From contig CP019882.1 in assembly GCA_002007745.1 (NCBI GenBank), positions 124,001 through 188,000 of the forward strand: DNA of 64,000 bases. Direction: 5' to 3'. The stretch is from Mycolicibacterium litorale (GTDB lineage Bacteria; Actinomycetota; Actinomycetes; Mycobacteriales; Mycobacteriaceae). This document shows, piece by piece, positions 19,505-29,937 of this stretch. Positions within the stretch are counted from its first letter, which is position 1; the number at the start of each line of letters is the position of its first letter. The position numbers and the translations under genes were made by a program. The notes beneath the pieces are model-generated. The model made no database searches. It had not been told where the DNA came from and was given only the letters and a program-made list of their open reading frames with translations.

Positions 19505-19828
19505 ATGACCAACCCAGCGCAGTTTCCCGACGAAGACGGCCCCGGCGACACGTTGAATGCCGCCGAATCACTCGACTCCGACGAGGTGCGCAACGACGAC
19601 GGCGACACCGTCGTCGACCCGCCCGACGACTGGAGCGCGGCCACCAAGTCGCCGATGACCGCGCGCGAGGAGCGCGAGGGGGAATCGCTCGACGAGCGCC
19701 TGGCCGAGGAAGAGCCGGACGTGATCGAGGACATCGAACCTGACGACACACCCGCAGACCGCGCTCATCACGGTCAGATCAGCGGCACCCCGGAGGACGG
19801 CGATTCGCTGTTCCCCGTCGTCGAGTAA
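19505..19828 (+). CDS. DUF5709-type acidic protein
   Basis: 107 residues from ATG 19505, chosen because GGGAGG lies 9 bases upstream. It is strongly acidic and hydrophilic (DEDGPGDTLNAAESLDSDEVRNDDGD near the N-terminus, EEEPDVIEDIEPDD in the middle, C-terminal DSLFPVVE). No membrane or catalytic motif is present. The DTLxxAESLDxDE pattern fits the actinobacterial DUF5709 family, which has no established function. It stands alone between the GNAT gene and convergent glgX. Confidence 0.8.
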   Translation: MTNPAQFPDEDGPGDTLNAAESLDSDEVRNDDGDTVVDPPDDWSAATKSPMTAREEREGESLDERLAEEEPDVIEDIEPDDTPADRAHHGQISGTPEDGDSLFPVVE

Positions 19829-20027
19829 CCCCGCGGAATGAGGTGGGGCGGACGGCAGCTTAGCGCTGGCTGAACGTTTGCTGCACGTCTCTGCCAAGTT
19901 GTATGCAAGTTTGCGAAAACTGCGTATCGCGCCCTTGGGATTGTGATAATCGGCGCAAGTGGTGATGCGGGCCATGGCGGGTCCTCCGGAGGGGAGGGGA
20001 CCGGCCATGGCCCCCCTTGTGCGCTGG
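19829..20027. other. Intergenic region between convergent genes
   Basis: 199 bp between the DUF5709 gene and convergent glgX. It is less GC-rich in the middle (around 19875-19950). Near 19978-20016 it contains GGCGGGTCCTCCGGAGGGG and CCATGGCCCCCC, G/C-rich partly self-complementary stretches that could serve as a terminator for either gene. I see no ORF I would defend. Confidence 0.5.
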
Positions 20028-22163
<2,136 letters not shown>

Positions 22164-22193
22164 GTGGACTCCCTCGAATCGGCGGATTGACTG

Positions 22194-22209
22194 TGCGGGG
22201 TACCCCGCA
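22194..22209. promoter_or_regulatory. Perfect 16-bp palindrome upstream of glgX
   Basis: TGCGGGGTACCCCGCA, fully self-complementary, sits between the end of the hypothetical gene at 22267 and the glgX start at 22163, all on the minus strand. It could be an operator for glgX. As a hairpin without a loop and without a T tract it is a poor terminator. Confidence 0.4.
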
Positions 22210-22266
22210 AGGGGTGGTCCCCAATCACCCGAAACGACGATGTGACGGGGTCGACAATATTGGTGG

Positions 22267-22695
22267 TCAGGGCGTGGCCTCGTGGCCCGCCCGTCCGGCG
22301 GTGCGCCGCCGCTCCTTCATCTCGGCCTCGTACACATGGCGCTTGCCGGCCATCAGCGTGCCCCGCACGGTCCGCTCGTGGTCACGCAGCACCGACCAGT
22401 AGCCGTCGTCGAACTCCTCGACCACCTGGAAGGTCCACCGGCCGTCGAGGACGTTACGGCCGACCATGTCGGTGGCCAGGGTGTCGGCGATCTGCGGGTG
22501 GCCCGCCGTGCGCAACTTGTCGCAGGCCTCGCCGAGCAGCAGATCGGCGTGCCCCATCAACTGGTGGAACGAGTAGAGGTGCCCGCGGGCCCGTTCCACG
22601 TATTCCAGCGCCTCCGACAGCGAACCCACGGCCGCCACGGTGTCGTCGTCGGCCCCGGCGGGTCGACGGCCCAGCAGTTCGTCGGATCCGCTCAT
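22267..22695 (-). CDS. Conserved hypothetical protein downstream of the RibD-like gene
   Basis: 142 residues, soluble, mostly helical in the middle ([36 protein letters not shown]), with a conserved-looking segment [40 protein letters not shown] at the C-terminus. I recognise it as a type of protein seen in mycobacteria but know no function for it. The ATG overlaps the stop of the RibD-C gene (ATGA), so the two are cotranscribed and translationally coupled. Confidence 0.8.
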   Translation of the reverse strand: MSGSDELLGRRPAGADDDTVAAVGSLSEALEYVERARGHLYSFHQLMGHADLLLGEACDKLRTAGHPQIADTLATDMVGRNVLDGRWTFQVVEEFDDGYWSVLRDHERTVRGTLMAGKRHVYEAEMKERRRTAGRAGHEATP

Positions 22696-23465
22696 CGAAC
22701 GACCTCCTCGGCGTGCGCGGACTCCTCGGCCCGGTGGTGCCCGAGGTCTCGTAGGTATCGGAGGTAGACGTAGTCATCGACGGTGACGGCGTGGCCCAGC
22801 GTCATCCGTGCGGGGCTGTGCAGCGCAGGCGCCCCCGACCGTGCGCCGGTGGGCGCCGCGGCCAGGGTGGGGGAGACCGTCAGGCACATCTCGTCGACCA
22901 GGTCGTTGGCGATGAGTTCGTCGAGCAGGGTGGGGCCGCCTTCGCACAGGATGCGGCGCATGCCCCCGGCCCGCAGCGTGGCGAGCGCGGAGTCGAGGTC
23001 CACCGCGGTGTCCCCGGCGATGAGGATGTCGGCGTGCTGCCGCAGCTCGGGCCGGGATCGCGCCAGCCGCGCGGTGGTCACCAGGATGGGGCGTTGGTCC
23101 GGTTCGGCGAACAGCGACGGGGGCACCCGGCCGGTGTGGGTCACCACGGCGATCGGCGGCGCCGAGTCGACGCCCCAGCGTTGCCGGCGCTCGGCGCGCT
23201 GGTCGGCGGTCAATCGCACCGGCCCGTAGCCCTCGGCGCGCACGGTGCCCGCCCCGACGAGAACCACGTCGGCGTATCCGCGCAGCGTGAGCAGCAGGTT
23301 CTGATCGGTGGGATCGGACAGCGGGCCGGCCACGCCGTCGAATGCCGCCGCGCCGTCCAGCGACATGATCATGTTGGCGCGGACGCCGTCGGGCGGATCG
23401 CGGTAGAGCGCGGACAGCTGCGCCGGTGCGGAGGCCCTGGCCAGATGCTGCACCGGCGAAGTCAT
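22692..23465 (-). CDS. RibD C-terminal domain reductase (pyrimidine reductase family)
   Basis: 257 residues from ATG 23465, chosen because AAGGAG lies five bases upstream; a GTG at 23471 would overlap that site. DHFR-like fold of the RibD C-terminal family, NADPH-dependent reductases that in riboflavin synthesis reduce a pyrimidinone phosphate. Motifs: MIMSLDGAAAFDG (N-terminal), DVVLVGAGTVRAEGYGP, and LCEGGPTLLDELIANDLVDEMCLTVSP (EGGPxL NADP site). No deaminase domain is present, so it is not bifunctional RibD. Many mycobacterial paralogues have undetermined substrates. Confidence 0.88.
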   Translation of the reverse strand: MTSPVQHLARASAPAQLSALYRDPPDGVRANMIMSLDGAAAFDGVAGPLSDPTDQNLLLTLRGYADVVLVGAGTVRAEGYGPVRLTADQRAERRQRWGVDSAPPIAVVTHTGRVPPSLFAEPDQRPILVTTARLARSRPELRQHADILIAGDTAVDLDSALATLRAGGMRRILCEGGPTLLDELIANDLVDEMCLTVSPTLAAAPTGARSGAPALHSPARMTLGHAVTVDDYVYLRYLRDLGHHRAEESAHAEEVVR

Positions 23466-23506
23466 GGGCACTCCTTACCCGAAGCCGCTTCCGGCGAAAC
23501 CCAGCG

Positions 23507-24178
23507 TCAGGTCAACGCGGCGACCGGCGAGTCGTCCAGGTGCCGGAGCAGGTCTTCGGCATTGTCGAAAACCGCTGCTGCACCGGCCTGTTCGAGCTCG
23601 CTACGCGAGATCCCGCCGGACAGGACGCCGATGCACGGCACCCCGGCGCGGCCCGCGGCCTCCACATCCCAGACGGTGTCACCGATGAACACCGCCTGTT
23701 GTGCGTCCACCCCGGCCTTCTTCAGCGCCACCTCGACGATGTCGGGGCGGGGCTTGGCTTGCTCGACGTCTTCCGACGAGGTGATCGCCGAGACGATGTC
23801 CTCGGTGTCGAGGGTGTCGCGCAGCATGGCCAGTTCGTTCTCGGGTGCCGAGGTGGCCAGCACCACCTGCAGGCCCATGTCGGCGACGCGGCCCAGCAGC
23901 TCGCGCGCCCCCGGCAGCGCAGCCAACAGCGCGGCGTCGGCTTCGTAGTAGCGGGTGTGTAACTCCTTGAGCCGCTTCTGCACATCGTCGTCGGCCTTGT
24001 CGGAGAGCTCATCGAGCAGCGTCGAACCGTCCATGCCGATACAGCGGTGGATGCGCCACGCTTCGACGGGTAGACCGACGTCGTGGAACGCCCGTTGCCA
24101 GGCGTGGACGTGGAGGTAGTTCGAGTCGACCAGGGTGCCGTCGATGTCGAACAGCACAGCGGGCCGGAGTTTTTCCAT
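23507..24178 (-). CDS. HAD superfamily phosphatase
   Basis: 223 residues from ATG 24178; the open frame reaches further upstream but the motif begins ten residues after this ATG. HAD motif I is FDIDGTLVDS, motif II is LATSAPENE, motif III Lys is in EQAKPRPDI, and motif IV is FIGDTVWDVEAAG. The helical cap between about 20 and 85 places it with beta-phosphoglucomutase/Gph-type phosphatases. The substrate is probably a small sugar phosphate or phosphoglycolate. It lies 41 bases downstream of the RibD-like gene start on the same strand. Confidence 0.9.
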   Translation of the reverse strand: MEKLRPAVLFDIDGTLVDSNYLHVHAWQRAFHDVGLPVEAWRIHRCIGMDGSTLLDELSDKADDDVQKRLKELHTRYYEADAALLAALPGARELLGRVADMGLQVVLATSAPENELAMLRDTLDTEDIVSAITSSEDVEQAKPRPDIVEVALKKAGVDAQQAVFIGDTVWDVEAAGRAGVPCIGVLSGGISRSELEQAGAAAVFDNAEDLLRHLDDSPVAALT

Positions 24179-24257
24179 GCGACGGGGGTACCCGATTATC
24201 GGGAACGCGCCCACACGGGGGTTGTTTGCGCTGCCGCTCGGCGGATATGTCCCGGAA

Positions 24258-24956
24258 CTACGGTGTCGGTGGCTGGGCTTCGTCGGCCCGGGGCTGCCAA
24301 TCGTTGACACCGACGGTGATCATCCGCAGTTGCTTGACCGCCGTGCGCCGGATCTCTTCGAGCGCCGCCGCGTCATGGGCGTCTTCGATCGCCTCGGCGA
24401 TGATGATCATCGAGTTGACGAACAGACTGGCCAGGATGTTGAGGTCCTCGGTACTCCAGGTGTTCAGGCCGGGGAAACGGGCCAGGTCGGTGGCCAGCTC
24501 GGAGGTGATCAGCCGGATCTCGGTCCGGATCGCATAGCGCAGCACCGTCACCCCGCTGGAGCGCTCCCGGCCGATGAACCGCCAGTGTTCGCGTTGTTCG
24601 CTCACCCCGGCGATCAGCATCTCGACGGTGGACTCGATCACCCGATTCGGGTCCAGCTTGCCCGCCCGGGCGCTGCGCAACATCTCCCGCAGCGAGCGGA
24701 ACGACTCGTCGATCAACACCAGGCCCAGGGCGTCCATCGACTCGAAATGCCGGTAAAACGCGGCGGGCACGATGCCCGCCTCCCGGGTGACCTCGCGCAG
24801 GCTCAGGCCGCTGAAGCTACGCTCGTCGAGCAGCTTGAGCGCGGCGGCGATGATGGCCCTTCTGGTGGCCTCTTTGCGCTCCTCACGCGACGGCGCCTCG
24901 CGCGACCGAGACTTCCCAGACCGCTCATGACGTGAGCTCGGCGTACGACTGTTCAC
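24258..24956 (-). CDS. TetR regulator of the desaturase operon (DesT/FabR-like role)
   Basis: 232 residues from GTG 24956. A basic N-terminal arm (SSRHERSGKSRSREAPSREERKEATRR) precedes the helix-turn-helix SLREVTREAGIVPAAFYRHFESMDALG. It is divergent from a ferredoxin-type reductase and a DesA3-type desaturase. In Pseudomonas the TetR protein DesT has the same arrangement with desC and desB, and DesT/FabR sense the saturation of acyl-CoA. Two inverted repeats lie at its start and in the shared promoter region. I infer it represses the desaturase operon according to acyl-CoA pool; the ligand is not shown by sequence. Confidence 0.85.
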   Translation of the reverse strand: MNSRTPSSRHERSGKSRSREAPSREERKEATRRAIIAAALKLLDERSFSGLSLREVTREAGIVPAAFYRHFESMDALGLVLIDESFRSLREMLRSARAGKLDPNRVIESTVEMLIAGVSEQREHWRFIGRERSSGVTVLRYAIRTEIRLITSELATDLARFPGLNTWSTEDLNILASLFVNSMIIIAEAIEDAHDAAALEEIRRTAVKQLRMITVGVNDWQPRADEAQPPTP

Positions 24957-24966
24957 TGTTGTGAAC
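24951..24966. promoter_or_regulatory. Perfect inverted repeat at the tetR start codon
   Basis: GTTCAC and GTGAAC arms separated by TGTT, spanning the GTG start of the TetR gene. The arms are the same half-site as in the operator at 25018-25035 but in the opposite arrangement. A likely autoregulatory site. Confidence 0.55.
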
Positions 24967-24990
24967 CCTACCACAGACTGGTCCGATTCC

Positions 24991-25020
24991 TTGACGACGT
25001 GCACTTTCATTACCGACAGT
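24991..25020 (+). promoter_or_regulatory. Promoter of the desaturase operon
   Basis: TTGACG at 24991-24996 and GACAGT at 25015-25020, 18 bp apart, with six bases between the -10 box and the ATG at 25027. That spacing predicts a leaderless transcript beginning at the start codon, which is common in mycobacteria and agrees with the lack of a ribosome site. Confidence 0.5.
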
Positions 25021-25035
25021 GTACACATGTTCACT
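25018..25035. promoter_or_regulatory. DesT/FabR-like operator over the desaturase operon start
   Basis: AGTGTACACATGTTCACT, an imperfect palindrome with 7 of 9 positions matching between arms (AGTGTACAC against AGTGAACAT). It overlaps the proposed -10 box and the ATG at 25027. It resembles the E. coli FabR operator type (AGCGTACA...TGTT) known from fabA/fabB. Confidence 0.6.
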
Positions 25036-26082
25036 CAAACTCTGACCAAGAAGGTGCTCCGTTCACCGCTGGTCGATCTGCTCACCGGACCACACGGTGT
25101 GGACCGCTACACCGAGCTGGTGGACCCCATCTGGACCACCGATGCCCGCGCCCGGGTGGTCGACGTACGACGCTCCACACCCCGCAGTGTCACGCTGCTG
25201 CTCGAGCCCAACGCGGCCGTCGTCAGTCATCGGGCCGGCCAGCACGTGAACCTGACCGTCGAGATCGACGGTCGTCGGCACACCCGCTGCTACTCGCCGG
25301 CCAGCGCCGAAGGCGCCGCACTGATCGAGCTGACCATCGGAAGCCACGACGGCGGTTTGGTGTCCAACCACCTCTACCGGCATGCCCGGCCCGGCATGGT
25401 GCTCGGCCTGTCCGAACCCGCCGGCGAGTTCCTGCTGCCCGCGCCGCGGCCGCGCCGCGTCCTGTTCGTCTCCGGCGGCAGCGGCATCACCCCGGTGATG
25501 TCCATGCTGCGCACCCTGCTCGCCGAAGGCCATGACGGTGAGATCGCGTTCGTGCACTACGCGCGTACGCCCGCCGAGGCCTGCTACCGGACCGAACTGG
25601 CCGAGATGGCTGCGACGGGGGTGCGGGTGCTGCACGGCTACACCCGGTCGCCCGGCGGCGAACTCGACGGTCGTTTCGGGCTCGAACACCTGAAGATCGC
25701 CATGGCCGAGCCGGACGCCGTCTACGTGTGCGGGCCGCCCGCGCTCGTCGACGCGGTGCGTGACCACTGCCCGAACGCGTTGTCGGAAAGCTTCGTCCCA
25801 GTGCCCTTCGTTCTGCCAGACACACCGTCGGGCGGTCGGATCACCTTCCGTGACAGCGCAATCGAGACCACCGACGACGGACGCCCCCTGCTCGACCAGG
25901 CAGAGGCCGCCGGACTGACCCCGACCAGCGGATGCCGGATGGGCATCTGCCATACCTGCACCCGCCGCAAGCACCGCGGCGCGGTGCGCAACCTGACCAC
26001 CGGCACGGTGTCGACCGCCGACGAGGAGGACGTGCAGATCTGCGTGTCCGTGCCCGTCGGCGACGTCGAACTCGCGCTGTGA
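25027..26082 (+). CDS. Ferredoxin-type oxidoreductase, electron donor to DesA3 (DesC-like)
   Basis: 351 residues from ATG 25027. It has an FNR-like FAD domain (TRCYSPASAEGAA near 95-107), an NAD(P)H domain (VLFVSGGSGITPVMSMLRTLL, YVCGPPALVDAV) and a C-terminal plant-type 2Fe-2S domain (GCRMGICHTCTRRKH and later QICVS, giving the four Cys). Homologues (M. tuberculosis Rv3230c, Pseudomonas DesC) pass electrons from NADPH to the acyl-CoA desaturase. The desaturase begins 16 bases downstream. Membrane association is likely only through the partner. Confidence 0.93.
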   Translation: MFTQTLTKKVLRSPLVDLLTGPHGVDRYTELVDPIWTTDARARVVDVRRSTPRSVTLLLEPNAAVVSHRAGQHVNLTVEIDGRRHTRCYSPASAEGAALIELTIGSHDGGLVSNHLYRHARPGMVLGLSEPAGEFLLPAPRPRRVLFVSGGSGITPVMSMLRTLLAEGHDGEIAFVHYARTPAEACYRTELAEMAATGVRVLHGYTRSPGGELDGRFGLEHLKIAMAEPDAVYVCGPPALVDAVRDHCPNALSESFVPVPFVLPDTPSGGRITFRDSAIETTDDGRPLLDQAEAAGLTPTSGCRMGICHTCTRRKHRGAVRNLTTGTVSTADEEDVQICVSVPVGDVELAL

Positions 26083-26098
26083 GCCGAAAGGGACAACC

Positions 26099-27196
26099 AT
26101 GACCACGCCACCCATCACCCTGACCCCCGAACAGGCCGACGCGTTCGGCCGTGAACTCGACGCCATCAAAGAGCGGGTGATCGCCGACCTCGGCCAAGCC
26201 GACGTCGACTACATCCGTCGCGTGATCAAAGCCCAACGCGCCATGGAGATCTCCGGACGGGCGTTGCTGATGGCGGGCATCCTGCCACCGGCCTGGCTGG
26301 CCGGCACCGCGTTATTGGCGGTCGCCAAGATCCTCGACAACATGGAGATCGGCCACAACGTGATGCACGGCCAATACGAGTGGACCGGCGACCCGGCCCT
26401 GTGCGGGCGCACCTTCGAGTGGGACACCGCGTGCCCGGCCGACCAGTGGCGGCATTCGCACAACTATTCGCACCACACCTACACCAACATCGTCGGCATG
26501 GACCGCGACATCGGTTACGGCATCCTGCGGATGAGCCCCGACCAGCCATGGCGACCGTACTACCTGGGCAACCCGGTGTACGCCTTCCTGCTGATGGTGC
26601 TTTTCCAGTACGGCGTGGCTCTGCATGAGTTGGAAGCCGACCGGATCCGCGCGGGTGAGATCTCGTTGTCGGACAAGCGTGAAGTCCTGCAGGAGATCTG
26701 GCGCAAGACGCGGCGGCAGACCGCCAAGGACTACATCGCCTTCCCGCTGCTGGCCGGCCCGTTCGCCCCGTTCGTGTTCACCGGCAATCTCACCGCGAAC
26801 CTGATCCGCAACGTGTGGTCCTACGCGATCATCTTCTGCGGCCACTTCCCGGACGGCACCCAGGAGTTCAGCGTGGAAGAGACCCGCGACGAATCGCGGG
26901 GCAGGTGGTACTTCCGGCAGGTGCTCGGTTCGGCGAACCTGACCGGCGGCAGGCTGTTTCACCTTCTGTCGGGCAACCTGTCCCACCAGATCGAGCACCA
27001 CCTGTTCCCCGACCTGCCGGCGCGGCGCTACGCCGAGATCGCCCCCGACGTGCGCGAGGTGTGCCGTCGCTACGGGATCCCGTACAACGCCGGGCCGTTG
27101 CCCAAGCAGTTCGCCACCGTGGTCCGCAAGATCGTCAAGCTGGCGCTGCCGACCAAAGCCGGCCAGGATACGCCGGACCTGGCCCGGGTCGCCTGA
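26099..27196 (+). CDS. desA3: Acyl-CoA delta-9 desaturase DesA3-like
   Basis: 365-residue membrane-bound di-iron fatty acyl-CoA desaturase that makes oleoyl-CoA from stearoyl-CoA in the Rv3229c family. The three His boxes are GHNVMH (86-90), RHSHNYSHHTY (119-126) and HQIEHHLFPD near 308. Hydrophobic segments flank the first box (ALLMAGILPPAWLAGTALLAV) and the central region (AFLLMVLFQYGVAL, FIAFPLLAGPFAPFVF-like). RBS GAAAGGGA precedes ATG 26099. Gene order reductase-desaturase and the divergent TetR gene match the Pseudomonas desT-desCB arrangement. Confidence 0.95.
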   Translation: MTTPPITLTPEQADAFGRELDAIKERVIADLGQADVDYIRRVIKAQRAMEISGRALLMAGILPPAWLAGTALLAVAKILDNMEIGHNVMHGQYEWTGDPALCGRTFEWDTACPADQWRHSHNYSHHTYTNIVGMDRDIGYGILRMSPDQPWRPYYLGNPVYAFLLMVLFQYGVALHELEADRIRAGEISLSDKREVLQEIWRKTRRQTAKDYIAFPLLAGPFAPFVFTGNLTANLIRNVWSYAIIFCGHFPDGTQEFSVEETRDESRGRWYFRQVLGSANLTGGRLFHLLSGNLSHQIEHHLFPDLPARRYAEIAPDVREVCRRYGIPYNAGPLPKQFATVVRKIVKLALPTKAGQDTPDLARVA

Positions 27197-29104
27197 CTAC
27201 TTGGGCGCCGACAGGTCGTAGACATCGGTGTTGCCGAGTTGGGTCACCGGGAACGTGGCGGTGACCCAGTCGGTGATGCCGGAGTGATTGCCACCGAATG
27301 GCCAGCCGCCTGCCTTCCCCCGCCAGTCCCTCTCGACGACGTAGTAGCGGACCTGCCCGGCGGCCACATCGGCCCTGAACTGATCCAGGGTGGGCACCGG
27401 ATCGCGACCGGTGAACCCCCCGATCGCCATGACAGCGGTGCCGCTGGACAGTTCCAGACCCGCCGCAGTCGACGATCCCACCGTGGCCGCCGACCACTTC
27501 GTCTGCGTCGCCCGCAGCAGCTCAGCCAGCTTGGGGTTATCCGGCGATTGACCGAACGCCTTGGCGCCGAAGCCGTCTGCCGCTCGCGCCGGACCAACGG
27601 TCGGGCCGCCGCCGCGGTGGGCGGTGGAGATGGTGGCCACCGCATAAGCCGCCGGCCCGGCCAGCACTGCCGACACGCCCAATGCGGCGGCCAGCACCGT
27701 GACCCGGCGCCGCTGGGATGCGGAGACGACGACGGCTACCGCGGCCAGGACGGTGCCGATCAGGATCGTCCAGCGCAACGCCGGCAGCCAATCGGCGTTG
27801 CGGCCCAGCACCCACCAGCTCCAGCCGCCGGTTACCAGGATCAGTGCGGCCAAACCCAGCCGGCCGAACCAGGACTGCCGGCGCGCCCACATCTCATGCC
27901 CGCCGATGGCGACCATCGCCGCCACCGCCGGTGCCAGTGACAGGCAGTAGTACGGATGCACCATGCCCTTCATGTAGCTGAGCACCAGTCCGTCGATCAG
28001 CAGCCAGCCGCCGAACAGCACCGCCCCGGCCCGGATCGGATCGGTGCGCGGTGCGCGGCCGCGCGCGATCAGCACCAGGACCAGCGCCAGCAGGGCCGCC
28101 GGGACCAGCCAGCCGATCTCGTAGCCGAACTCACCGGAGAACAACCGGGACAACCCTTCTCGCTGACCGCCGAACCCGCCCAGGTGTGCCGGGCGCAGCT
28201 GGGCGCCGGCCGAATTGCCGAGCGGGTCGGGCATCTGAAAACTCATGTGGTTGTTTCCGGCCACCCGGGCGAATCCGTTGTAGCCGAGCACCAGGTTCAT
28301 GAAGTTGTTGTCGGTCGACCCGGCGATGTAGGGCCGGGCCGATGCCGGCCACAGCAGCGTCAGCACCACGAACCAGCCCGCCGAGACTCCGAAGGCGCCC
28401 GCCGCGCCGAGCAGGTGCAACACCCGGCGTGGCAATCCGCCCGGGGCGGCGATCAGATAGGCCAGGCCGACCGCGGGGACGATCATCAGACCTTCGAGCA
28501 TCTTGGCCAAGAAGGCGAAGCCCAGCGCGACCCCCGCCCAGGCCAGCCACCGGCCGCTGGCCCGCTGGAGTGCCCGCACCGTGCAGTAGGCCGCGGCCGT
28601 CATCAACAGGACCATGGCTGCGTCGGGATTGTTGAACCGGAACATCAAGGCGGCCACCGGGGTCAGCGCCAGCGCCGCGCCGGCCAACAACCCGGCGCGG
28701 GGGCCGCAGACGCGGGCGACCGCCGCGTAGAGCAACCACACGGTGCCCACCGCCATGAGCGCCTCGGGCACCAGCATGCTGGCGCTGCTGAACCCGAACA
28801 ACTGGCCGGCCAGGCCCATCACCCACTGCGACACCGGCGGCTTGTCGACGGTGATGAAATTCGCCGAATCCAGGGAGCCGAACAGCAACGCCTCCCAGTT
28901 CTTCGAGCCGGCCTGCGCGGCACCGGCATAGAACTGATTGCCCATCCCGTTGACGGTGATTTTCCACAGGTACATCACCGCGGTGCCGGCCAGCAGCACC
29001 ACCAGGCCGATCCGGTCCCACCGCGAGGATCGCACGGCCGGTGTCCCGGCGTCGGCCGGCTCCGCTGGCGCCTGGCCCAGGCACGTCGTCGTCACAGCAG
29101 CCAT
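27197..29104 (-). CDS. GT39-family membrane glycosyltransferase (ArnT/PMT-like)
   Basis: 635 residues from ATG 29104. The family expects a polyprenyl-phosphate-sugar donor and an acceptor outside the membrane. About 12 membrane segments are followed by a 130-residue extracytoplasmic C-terminal domain (from GPARAADGFGAKAFGQ). The first loop holds NQFYAGAAQAGSKNWEALLF and VDKPPVSQWVMGL, the typical GT39 DKPPL-like motif with acidic residue, then FRFNNPDAAMVLL. The C-terminal part AVMAIGGFTGRDPVPTLDQF is shared with mycobacterial paralogues of this type. Substrate unknown. It converges with desA3, one base apart. Confidence 0.87.
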   Translation of the reverse strand: MAAVTTTCLGQAPAEPADAGTPAVRSSRWDRIGLVVLLAGTAVMYLWKITVNGMGNQFYAGAAQAGSKNWEALLFGSLDSANFITVDKPPVSQWVMGLAGQLFGFSSASMLVPEALMAVGTVWLLYAAVARVCGPRAGLLAGAALALTPVAALMFRFNNPDAAMVLLMTAAAYCTVRALQRASGRWLAWAGVALGFAFLAKMLEGLMIVPAVGLAYLIAAPGGLPRRVLHLLGAAGAFGVSAGWFVVLTLLWPASARPYIAGSTDNNFMNLVLGYNGFARVAGNNHMSFQMPDPLGNSAGAQLRPAHLGGFGGQREGLSRLFSGEFGYEIGWLVPAALLALVLVLIARGRAPRTDPIRAGAVLFGGWLLIDGLVLSYMKGMVHPYYCLSLAPAVAAMVAIGGHEMWARRQSWFGRLGLAALILVTGGWSWWVLGRNADWLPALRWTILIGTVLAAVAVVVSASQRRRVTVLAAALGVSAVLAGPAAYAVATISTAHRGGGPTVGPARAADGFGAKAFGQSPDNPKLAELLRATQTKWSAATVGSSTAAGLELSSGTAVMAIGGFTGRDPVPTLDQFRADVAAGQVRYYVVERDWRGKAGGWPFGGNHSGITDWVTATFPVTQLGNTDVYDLSAPK

Positions 29105-29225
29105 TGACCCATCCCCGCCTGGGAACTGGCTGGTAGAACACTGCGAGCACTGTGTCCGAACCGGCATCCGACTGTTATGCGGTGCTGCTCGTCCCGACCG
29201 CGGAACTCGTGCCACGATTCGTGCG

Positions 29226-29900
29226 ATGACCACCAACGCGGAGTCACGAACAGATGGCCAGCTGGCCGCTCGCTGCGCGGCGATCGCTTCGGTCGGCGCG
29301 GCAGCGATTCATGCCGTGGTCGCACCCGCGCACTGGGAGCACTGGTGGCCATCGGGCGTCTTCTTCGCCTCTGTTGCTCTGCTGCAATTGGTTTGGGCGA
29401 TTCTCGCGTGGTCGGAACCTGCGGTGTCGGTGCTGGCCGCCGGCATCCTCGCCAACGCGGGCGTGATTGCCCTGTGGGTGCATTCGCGGACTGTGGGCGC
29501 CCCGATCGGTCCCGGCGCCGGCGCGCCCGAAGCGATAGATGCCGCCGGTATCTGTGTGTTGCTGCTGCAGTTCTACGTTGTGATGGGCGCGTCGTGGGCA
29601 TGGCTGCGGCGTATGCGAGCGCGGCAGGTTTCAGGAGTGGGTAGCGCGCTGGTGTTGCTCGGCGCCAACGGCATCGTGGCCGCTGCGGTTACCGCGGGGG
29701 TGGTCTCGAGCCTGTCTGGCCACAGCCCGCACCATCATGGCCCAGCCGAAGCGCAGGATGGACAACAGGTCACCAGTGAGGCGCCGGGGCATCAGCACGC
29801 CGCGGAGCCGTCTCGGACTGACCCGGCCCCCATCGATCCCGGTCGACCGATGGTCGAGTCGAGTCTGCACACTGACGATCACCACGATCACCACGACTGA
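29226..29900 (+). CDS. Membrane protein with His-rich C-terminus, unknown function
   Basis: 224 residues from ATG 29226. Five hydrophobic segments are visible between residues 18 and 162, and the last (SALVLLGANGIVAAAVTAGVVSSL) leads into a hydrophilic tail. The tail is His-rich: SGHSPHHHGPAE, GHQHAAEP and a C-terminal DDHHDHHD. Such tails often bind metal, but no known transporter motif is present, so I assign no function. It is divergent from the GT39 gene and convergent with upp. Confidence 0.8.
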   Translation: MTTNAESRTDGQLAARCAAIASVGAAAIHAVVAPAHWEHWWPSGVFFASVALLQLVWAILAWSEPAVSVLAAGILANAGVIALWVHSRTVGAPIGPGAGAPEAIDAAGICVLLLQFYVVMGASWAWLRRMRARQVSGVGSALVLLGANGIVAAAVTAGVVSSLSGHSPHHHGPAEAQDGQQVTSEAPGHQHAAEPSRTDPAPIDPGRPMVESSLHTDDHHDHHD

Positions 29901-29937
29901 CCGCGGCCAGTCGCAGCACTGGCCAAGCGGTGCGCGG

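Noticed and set aside
29226..29900. Metal transporter or metallochaperone because of the His-rich tail.
   Set aside because: No family motif in the membrane part; a His-rich tail alone does not define function.
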